Below, one piece after another: positions 7,241-11,522 of a stretch of DNA of 11,522 nucleotides (positions within the stretch are counted from its first letter, which is position 1; each line of letters starts with the position of its first letter). The translations under genes and the position numbers were made by a program. Under the pieces are notes generated by a model that saw nothing but the letters and a program-made list of their open reading frames with translations, was not told where the DNA came from and ran no database searches. The DNA is taken from the NCBI GenBank assembly GCA_903832475.1, contig CAILBQ010000371.1:1-11522 (forward strand), read 5' to 3'. This DNA comes from an uncultured Acidobacteriota bacterium. Lineage in GTDB: Bacteria > Acidobacteriota > Terriglobia > Terriglobales > Acidobacteriaceae.

Positions 7241-7260
7241 TCTCAGTGCTTGCACTGAGA
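7241..7260. other. perfect 20-base inverted repeat upstream of secD
   Basis: TCTCAGTGC (7241-7249) and GCACTGAGA (7252-7260) are exact reverse complements separated by two bases, giving an 8-bp stem with a 4-base loop. It lies 13 bases upstream of the secD ATG, between yajC and secD, next to the weak ribosome binding site. There is no following T-run on the minus strand. It could be a translational control hairpin, an RNase site or a DNA-binding site. A smaller stem CAGGC/GCCTG (7282-7295) is closer to yajC. Confidence 0.5.
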
Positions 7261-7306
7261 AATCGTTTGGACGCAGAGCATCAGGCAAGCGCCTGGCTTC
7301 GCGTCG

Positions 7307-7630
7307 CTACTTGCCTTCTTCCTGGGTTGTCACGGCGGCGATTGCGCCCTTCACAACCTCAATCTTGATTCCGTCCGGCGCTACGCGCAGAACCAATGCG
7401 TCGTCCTTGATGCTCAAAATCGTACCGCGAATGCCGCCGGTGGTCGTGATCTTGTCGCCGGTCTTCAAGGATGCCAGCATCTCCGTCCAAAGCTTCTGCT
7501 TTTTCTGCTGCGGGCGAATCATCATCAGGTAGACGACGCCAATCATCAACACAGGCAGCATGAGGCTGAACCCTGATCCGCCAAATCCGAATCCAGGGCC
7601 AGCCGCCAACAACATCACTTGATTCAACAC
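7307..7630 (-). CDS. yajC: preprotein translocase accessory subunit YajC
   Basis: This 107-residue membrane protein is associated with SecDF. A Gly/Phe-rich N-terminus leads into one membrane helix at about residues 21-38, followed directly by the family hallmark MMIRPQQKKQK (36-46). A small cytoplasmic domain then shows LKTGDKITTTGGIRGTI (55-71) and ends in an acidic tail. The start is GTG at 7630, with AAGGA at 5-base spacing. An in-frame GTG and ATG follow five and six codons in but lack such a site. It is the first gene of the yajC-secD-secF unit, and secD follows after 79 bases. A tgt gene, common upstream of yajC in other bacteria, is not present here. Confidence 0.95.
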   Translation of the reverse strand: MLNQVMLLAAGPGFGFGGSGFSLMLPVLMIGVVYLMMIRPQQKKQKLWTEMLASLKTGDKITTTGGIRGTILSIKDDALVLRVAPDGIKIEVVKGAIAAVTTQEEGK

Positions 7631-7966
7631 ACAATTCCTTTATCTGCCGGGCTTTTGCGGCCCGACCGAAGGCGCGTTCAGCCGCAAGGCCCGCTTACCG
7701 ACGAATAGATTTTTGTCTACGGGAATGGACCGGGCGAGGCTGTCGCTTTCCCCAATCCTGACAATCATGGCAATCGCTCATGGCGCGTTTTGCGCTCGCG
7801 CCGACTGCCTTTGCTTCCTGTTCGACACCGATTTTTGCTGAAATTTCCTGACCTTGATGTCGCGCTTTCCGGGTTTCGGTGCGAATTTTCGCGTCTTTCC
7901 CGCTGCTACAGCATCGCAATCAGTCTAGCAAACCCCTGAGGAAAACGAATCTCCCCGCAATCCAAA
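7631..7966 (-). other. long non-coding leader of yajC
   Basis: This is most of the roughly 400-base stretch between yajC and the FmdE-domain gene. I see no tRNA, rRNA or convincing small gene. The only sizeable minus-strand frame (7919-7695, TTG start) has no ribosome binding site and an unconvincing composition. If the promoter at 7996-7967 is used, this is a leader of about 330 bases. Near its 3' end two stems exclude each other: TTGCGGC/GCCGCAA (7655-7661 with 7681-7687) and CGGGC/GCCCG (7648-7652 with 7660-7664). The second lies 7 bases before the yajC ribosome binding site. Another stem, GGCGCG/CGCGCC, lies at 7782-7787 and 7797-7802. It matches no riboswitch class that I recognise. Confidence 0.4.
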
Positions 7967-7996
7967 ATAAGACACGCTCCCTCTCAGGACTGTCAA
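7967..7996 (-). promoter_or_regulatory. candidate sigma-70 promoter for yajC-secD-secF
   Basis: On the minus strand a perfect TTGACA (7996-7991) is followed after 18 bases by TCTTAT (7972-7967), four of six matches to TATAAT. It lies just after the FmdE-domain gene ends (8027) and points to yajC, about 337 bases downstream. This is the clearest promoter-like pair I found in the window. Confidence 0.45.
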
Positions 7997-8026
7997 AAGA
8001 TGCCGAAAGCAGGGGCGCTGGCGAAC

Positions 8027-8659
8027 TTATGTCGCAGAATCGGACGCCGGGTCGGCTCCGGGTTGAGGGGCTTCCGCAGGCTGCCAGTAGCGCAGGGACG
8101 GTGAAGCACAACTGAAACAGAAATGCTGTCCGTCGCGCTCGACGAAGCGGTCAAAGTTGACCCCCTCGCCGCATTCGGCGCAGGTGACACGGCCGCCTTT
8201 GTAGCCCGGCATTTCGCGCGGAGGCAGCTCGACCGTCACCCACTGCTCGCGGAAAAGCTCTTCGTCGGCCAGCTCGCGGTAGGCCATGCTCTGCTGCTTG
8301 CCCTTGTTTTCAATGTCCGGGTAGCGCTCGCGGGCCAGTTCGCGTGAGTTTTCGAGCGCCACAATGCGGATGGCGCGGCCGGTTTCGAGGTTGAGGAAGG
8401 TAGCGGCCATCTTTCCCCAGTCGCGAAACTTGAGCGCGCGGCGGCCCAGCCGGCAGCCCGTCACCAGCCCGATGGCGTCGGTGGCGCAACGGTCGATTTC
8501 GATGAAGGTGACCAGCTTCTTGCGCTCCGCTCCGCGCGGGTCGGTGACGCCCAGACGGCGGCAGGCCAGCATCGCCATGCGCACGCCCAGGATCTGGCCG
8601 GCGCACAGGTGGCCGTGCGCGACCTCGGCCTGAACCAGCAACTCTTCGAAGGATTCCAT
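8027..8659 (-). CDS. FmdE-domain protein with C-terminal zinc ribbon
   Basis: This is a 210-residue predicted cytoplasmic protein of the FmdE family, named after a gene in the formylmethanofuran dehydrogenase operon of methanogens. The FmdE domain covers about residues 10-110. It shows HGHLCAGQILGVRMA (15-29) with His15 and Cys19, IEIDRCATDAIGLVTGC (53-69) with Cys58 and Cys69, and the typical LKFRDWGKMAATFLN (76-90). A second module at about 157-187 has Cys160, Cys163, Cys181 and Cys184 in a CxxC-CxxC zinc ribbon like those of TraR/DksA-type proteins. The ATG at 8659 has GAGGT at 9-base spacing. It lies 50 bases after the secreted-protein gene and probably shares its transcript. Outside methanogens the role of the family is not settled; metal or molybdopterin-related functions are guesses. 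No dehydrogenase partner is visible here. Confidence 0.85.
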   Translation of the reverse strand: MESFEELLVQAEVAHGHLCAGQILGVRMAMLACRRLGVTDPRGAERKKLVTFIEIDRCATDAIGLVTGCRLGRRALKFRDWGKMAATFLNLETGRAIRIVALENSRELARERYPDIENKGKQQSMAYRELADEELFREQWVTVELPPREMPGYKGGRVTCAECGEGVNFDRFVERDGQHFCFSCASPSLRYWQPAEAPQPGADPASDSAT

Positions 8660-8709
8660 CAGCGCTGCACCTCGTTCCTATTTTCCTACGGGAGGGCCAC
8701 GTCTCTGGC

Positions 8710-9438
8710 TTACGGTTTGGATGCTGTTTCGGGTTCGTCATCGCCGTCTTCGATCAGGACGGCCGAGCCGACGACGAGGTCAAAGCTGACCGGATCTTTG
8801 GCGCCAGCTGGCTGGAAGCTGATGCGCAAAGGTTCCCTCTGCCATTCCGGGGCAGCGCAAACCGGCCAGACGCGGTTTGCGGTGTCGTATGCGGCCAGCT
8901 TTTTGGCCAGCACCGGCTTGCGCGTTCCCACCTGGGCAACGACGGCATAGAGGCTCTTTCCCGTCGAGGTCACACCGCAGTAGGCCGCATAGTCGCGGAA
9001 CCACGCCACCTGGCTCGCCCCCGGGTCATAATCCGGCAGCTTCAGCGGCGTGACGTGGCCGCTCAGCCGGTCCACCAGGAGCCACGGCCCTCGCTGCCAG
9101 ACCCAATGCCCCGCCGGGGAGGCGCCAGATTTGTCGCCGGGAAGGGCGTCATTGACGCGCAGTGCCCGCCGCACCACGAAGCTGCGGTCGGTAACGTCAT
9201 GGGATTCGCCGGTGGTCCACTCGCTGACCCGGTTATCGACCAGCAGCGGCCGGGTGCGCAGTGTTTTCTCGTCCGGCCCAGCGCCGGCAGGATCGCCCGC
9301 CCGCGAATACGGCACCTGCCGAACCGCGCCCAGCACCACGACATGCGGTTTCTTGGGCGGAGCGGCGGCCAGGGCGGCGCCGCTGAGCAGCGCGAGAGCA
9401 AGAACTAGCATTTCGCGGGATGTCCGAAGCGCAAACAT
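8710..9438 (-). CDS. secreted protein of unknown function
   Basis: I do not recognise this 242-residue protein. It starts with a clear Sec signal peptide: Arg5 and Arg8, a hydrophobic core at 10-23, and a probable cleavage after ALA near residue 24, so it should be periplasmic or secreted. The mature part is rich in beta-forming stretches such as HVVVLGAVRQVPYS (32-45), SFVVRRALRVNDAL (86-99) and GHWVWQRGPWLLVDRLSGHV (110-129), with two cysteines (154, 194) that could form a disulfide, and an acidic C-terminal tail. No catalytic motif is evident. The ATG at 9438 is favoured because it gives a complete signal peptide, although its ribosome binding site is poor. It follows gatA by 112 bases and precedes the FmdE-domain gene. 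Its context gives no clear functional link. Confidence 0.75.
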   Translation of the reverse strand: MFALRTSREMLVLALALLSGAALAAAPPKKPHVVVLGAVRQVPYSRAGDPAGAGPDEKTLRTRPLLVDNRVSEWTTGESHDVTDRSFVVRRALRVNDALPGDKSGASPAGHWVWQRGPWLLVDRLSGHVTPLKLPDYDPGASQVAWFRDYAAYCGVTSTGKSLYAVVAQVGTRKPVLAKKLAAYDTANRVWPVCAAPEWQREPLRISFQPAGAKDPVSFDLVVGSAVLIEDGDDEPETASKP

Positions 9439-9550
9439 GACCCGCTCTGATCCTAGGCGCTACACGACTCCGTAAGAGGCAACCCGCAAACGACGCATCA
9501 GGATTTTCTGCTGGCGCGGTCCATTTTGGGAAAGACGAAGCGGCCCGATG

Positions 9551-11020
9551 CTAGCTGGACTGCCCTGCCTCAACCGCTCGTGCCACGCGAAAGGCAGTCG
9601 ACTCTCCAAAATGCGGCCCGAGCACCTGCATGCCCACCGGCAGTCCGCCCGACGTTGTCCCGCACGGGACGGTCACGCCGCAGATGCCTGCCAGGCTGGC
9701 CGTAACGGTGTAGATGTCCGCGAGATACATAGCCAGCGGATCGTCCGTCTTTTCCCCCAGCTTGAACGCAGCCGTAGGCGCGGTGGGTGTCACGATTGCG
9801 TCCACTTCCCCAAACGCGGTCATGAATTCCTCGGCCAGGACGCGGCGCACCTGCTGCGCCTTCTTGTAATACGCGTCGTAATACCCGGCGCTGAGAGCGT
9901 AGGTGCCGAGCAGGATGCGGCGCTTGACCTCGGCACCAAACCCCTCCTCGCGCGAAAGCCGGTACATCGACGAAAGATTGGTCGCCTTGGCGGACCGATG
10001 GCCATAGCGTACGCCGTCAAAGCGAGCCAGGTTGGCGCTGGCCTCGGCCGTCGCCACCAGGTAATAGACGGGGATGGCGTAGCCGGTGTGTTTGAGGCTG
10101 ATGGGCTTGATTTCGCATCCGGCGTTGCGCAGCACTTCAATGCCCGATTCAACGGCAGCCCGCACTTCCGGGTCCAGGCCCTCGGCAAAGTACTCCGCGG
10201 GAATGCCGATTCGCAGCCCCTTGACGTCCTTATCGGACTCGGCAGCATAATCGGGAACCGGAAGCTGCGAGCTGGTCGCATCGTTCCGATCGGCTCCGGC
10301 AATGACGCCCAGCACCTCCGCGGCATCGCGCACATTCGCGGCAAACGGCCCTACCCGGTCGAGCGACGAGGCAAACGCAATCAGCCCGTAGCGCGAAACC
10401 CGTCCATAGGTGGGCAGCACGCCGACCACGCCGCAAAAACTGGCGGGCTGGCGAATGGAGCCGCCGGTGTCGGTGCCCAGGGTCGCGACGGCAAGGTTGG
10501 CCGCCACCGCCGCTGCCGATCCGCCGCTTGAACCGCCAGGAACGCGCTCCGGGTCGACCGGGTTACGCACCGGGCCGTACGCCGAATTTTCGTTCGACGA
10601 GCCCATGGCAAACTCATCGCAGTTGAGCTTGCCCAGCAGAACGGCGCCGGCAGCTTTCAATTTCGCAACGGAAGTCGCGTCGTAGGGCGGCTCGTAGCCT
10701 TTCAGGATGGCGGACCCGGCCGTCGCCGTCGTCCCCTGCATCACCAGCACGTCCTTGATGGCGATCGGAATCCCGGCCAGCGGAGGCAGCGCATCGCCTC
10801 GCGCGGCCGCAGCATCGATCGCGCCCGCTTGCTCCAGGGCCTGCTCGCGAGTGAGCGACAGGTAGACGTTCAGCAGAGGATTGTGCGCTGCGATGCGCGC
10901 GTAATAGCTCTCGGCCAGATCCGTGGCCTTGGTCGTGCCGGATACGATTCCAGCGCGCAGCGAGGCGAGGGTGGCCGGCTTTTCGACCAGGGTTTCCGTG
11001 CTCACGATTGTCTCCGTCAT
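9551..11020 (-). CDS. gatA: Asp/Glu-tRNA amidotransferase subunit A
   Basis: This 489-residue amidase-signature enzyme releases ammonia from glutamine for conversion of misacylated Glu-tRNA(Gln) and/or Asp-tRNA(Asn) by the GatCAB complex. The Ser-cisSer-Lys triad is complete: Lys89 in PIAIKD, Ser164 in GGSSGGSAAAVA (162-173) and Ser188 in TDTGGSIRQPASFCG (183-197), with the spacing seen in characterised GatA. RVSRYGLIAFASSLDRVGP (207-225) is also characteristic and separates it from general amidases. Two oddities: GVLPTYGR has Leu at a position where the family usually has Lys, and the protein stops after RVARAVEAGQSS, apparently about a dozen residues before the usual C-terminal helix end. 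The ATG at 11020 is 14 bases after gatC, so the two are surely co-transcribed. gatB is not in the window. Confidence 0.95.
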   Translation of the reverse strand: MTETIVSTETLVEKPATLASLRAGIVSGTTKATDLAESYYARIAAHNPLLNVYLSLTREQALEQAGAIDAAAARGDALPPLAGIPIAIKDVLVMQGTTATAGSAILKGYEPPYDATSVAKLKAAGAVLLGKLNCDEFAMGSSNENSAYGPVRNPVDPERVPGGSSGGSAAAVAANLAVATLGTDTGGSIRQPASFCGVVGVLPTYGRVSRYGLIAFASSLDRVGPFAANVRDAAEVLGVIAGADRNDATSSQLPVPDYAAESDKDVKGLRIGIPAEYFAEGLDPEVRAAVESGIEVLRNAGCEIKPISLKHTGYAIPVYYLVATAEASANLARFDGVRYGHRSAKATNLSSMYRLSREEGFGAEVKRRILLGTYALSAGYYDAYYKKAQQVRRVLAEEFMTAFGEVDAIVTPTAPTAAFKLGEKTDDPLAMYLADIYTVTASLAGICGVTVPCGTTSGGLPVGMQVLGPHFGESTAFRVARAVEAGQSS

Positions 11021-11034
11021 TCCACCACTCGTCC

Positions 11035-11367
11035 CTACCGCTCGATGACCTTGGGAGTTTTGAAGAATGCGCCATCGGTTTCGGGCGCTTCTTCCATCAC
11101 TCGGGCGCGATCGAGCGACGGCCGCAGCCCATCGACGCGCAGGGCGGCGCCGTGACCCAGGTCAGCCGCTGAACCAAGATCGAGCAGATCGCTGACTTGC
11201 GCCATGGGCTCGATGCCGCTGGTATCCAGCTCATTCAACTGCGCCACATAGCCCAGAATGGCGTTCAGGTCGCGCTGCATGCGCGGCTTTTCTTCGGCAT
11301 CCAGGTCCAGGTTGGCCAGCTCGGCCACCCGCTCCACTTCTTCGATTGAAACCACGTTGGCGCTCAT
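11035..11367 (-). CDS. gatC: Asp/Glu-tRNA amidotransferase subunit C
   Basis: This small 110-residue subunit wraps around and stabilises GatA-GatB. Family features are visible along the chain: VERVAELANLDLDAEE near the N-terminus, DLNAILGYVAQLNELDTSGIEPM in the middle, and the strongly conserved end EAPETDGAFFKTPKVIER. I prefer the ATG at 11367, which has GAGGG at 8-base spacing. The frame also permits a GTG at 11382, adding MRACA without a better ribosome binding site. It is first in the gatC-gatA pair, the order common in bacteria where gatB is elsewhere. A TATACT element lies 30 bases upstream. Confidence 0.94.
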   Translation of the reverse strand: MSANVVSIEEVERVAELANLDLDAEEKPRMQRDLNAILGYVAQLNELDTSGIEPMAQVSDLLDLGSAADLGHGAALRVDGLRPSLDRARVMEEAPETDGAFFKTPKVIER

Positions 11368-11397
11368 AGCGCATGCCCTCACAGGTTGCTCACTCCA

Positions 11398-11403
11398 AGT
11401 ATA
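11398..11403 (-). promoter_or_regulatory. candidate -10 element for gatC-gatA
   Basis: TATACT on the minus strand matches the sigma-70 -10 consensus at five of six positions and lies 30 bases before the gatC ATG and 37 bases after the upstream stop codon. I find no good -35 at normal spacing; TTGCCT is present but only 14 bases away. It is therefore a weak or activator-dependent promoter candidate. Confidence 0.35.
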
Positions 11404-11440
11404 AGTGGCGAAGATGAAGGCAAGCCGAGCCCCGCGATGC

Positions 11441-11522
11441 CTAAAACTTGCGCGACCACTCCTTCGGCCAGCGCTCCACGATCACCTTCTTGTCGGTAAA
11501 GAACTCGACGGCGTCGCGTCCC
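11441..11522 (-). CDS. aldehyde dehydrogenase C-terminus, methylmalonate-semialdehyde type (partial)
   Basis: Only the last 26 codons and the TAG stop are in the window. They read GRDAVEFFTDKKVIVERW followed by PKEWSRKF. The pattern G-x-D-x-V-x-F-x-T-x-K-K-V is the end seen in CoA-acylating methylmalonate-semialdehyde dehydrogenases (MmsA/IolA), which act in valine or inositol breakdown. The assignment rests on this short tail, so another aldehyde dehydrogenase is possible. It runs in the same direction as gatC, with 73 bases between them. Confidence 0.6.
   Translation of the reverse strand, partial: GRDAVEFFTDKKVIVERWPKEWSRKF

Noticed and set aside
7801..7860. Possible small SRP RNA, because the minus strand contains GGTCAGG and GGAAGCAAAGGCAG
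   Set aside because: The order and spacing of the conserved SRP RNA core are wrong, and the flanks do not form the long helix needed. The similarity is probably chance.
7695..7919. A 74-codon minus-strand frame in the yajC leader
   Set aside because: It needs a TTG start, has no Shine-Dalgarno sequence and overlaps inverted repeats. Its composition does not resemble a protein, although its CHDC motif caught attention.
7621..8030. A tRNA gene in the gap upstream of yajC
   Set aside because: I found no cloverleaf, no consistent T-arm sequence and no acceptor stem on either strand.
9548..10531. A plus-strand open frame of 327 codons opposite gatA
   Set aside because: Antisense to a confident gatA, with no domain, no membrane segment and no plausible ribosome binding context; treated as a shadow frame.
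1..11522. Mobile element, CRISPR array, phage or defence island
   Set aside because: No transposase, integrase, terminal repeats, regularly spaced repeats or toxin-antitoxin-like pairs are visible; gene order and composition look uniform and chromosomal.

Overview
The window is a stretch of bacterial chromosome with every recognisable gene on the minus strand, so the text below follows transcription from the right edge to the left. The DNA is moderately GC-rich. The gene content suggests a Gram-negative bacterium of the Acidobacteriota (Terriglobia type): separate SecD and SecF, YajC, a TonB beginning MFEDSTFES, one ExbB with three ExbD paralogues, and a GatC-GatA pair without adjacent GatB. 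The phylum assignment rests on recalled family resemblance and was not tested by any search.

Right part (11522 to 8027): the last 26 codons of an aldehyde dehydrogenase of the methylmalonate-semialdehyde type; gatC and gatA, two subunits of the tRNA amidotransferase that makes Gln-tRNA(Gln) and/or Asn-tRNA(Asn), with a plausible -10 element just before gatC; a secreted protein of unknown function; and an FmdE-domain protein with a C-terminal four-cysteine zinc ribbon.

Middle part (8026 to 4502): a gene-free stretch of about 400 bases with a good sigma-70-like promoter and a long leader, followed by yajC, secD and secF. These are the accessory membrane subunits of the Sec translocon, which use the proton gradient to finish protein export.

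Left part (4280 to 42): tonB, exbB and three exbD genes, the proton-driven system that energises outer-membrane TonB-dependent receptors, followed by a TPR lipoprotein. Two of the exbD copies are about 70% identical in protein sequence and look like an old tandem duplication.

The most notable structural pattern is a strong inverted repeat at many of the gene junctions from yajC to the last exbD. Some have U-tracts and look like intrinsic terminators or attenuators (after tonB, between exbB and the first exbD, after the last exbD). Others lack a U-tract and may be processing or stability elements. I see no mobile element, CRISPR array, tRNA, rRNA, phage gene or defence system. This is largely a conserved housekeeping and envelope region, and I found no convincing undescribed system. 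The FmdE-zinc ribbon protein, the unknown secreted protein and the exbD multiplication are the items most worth a second look.
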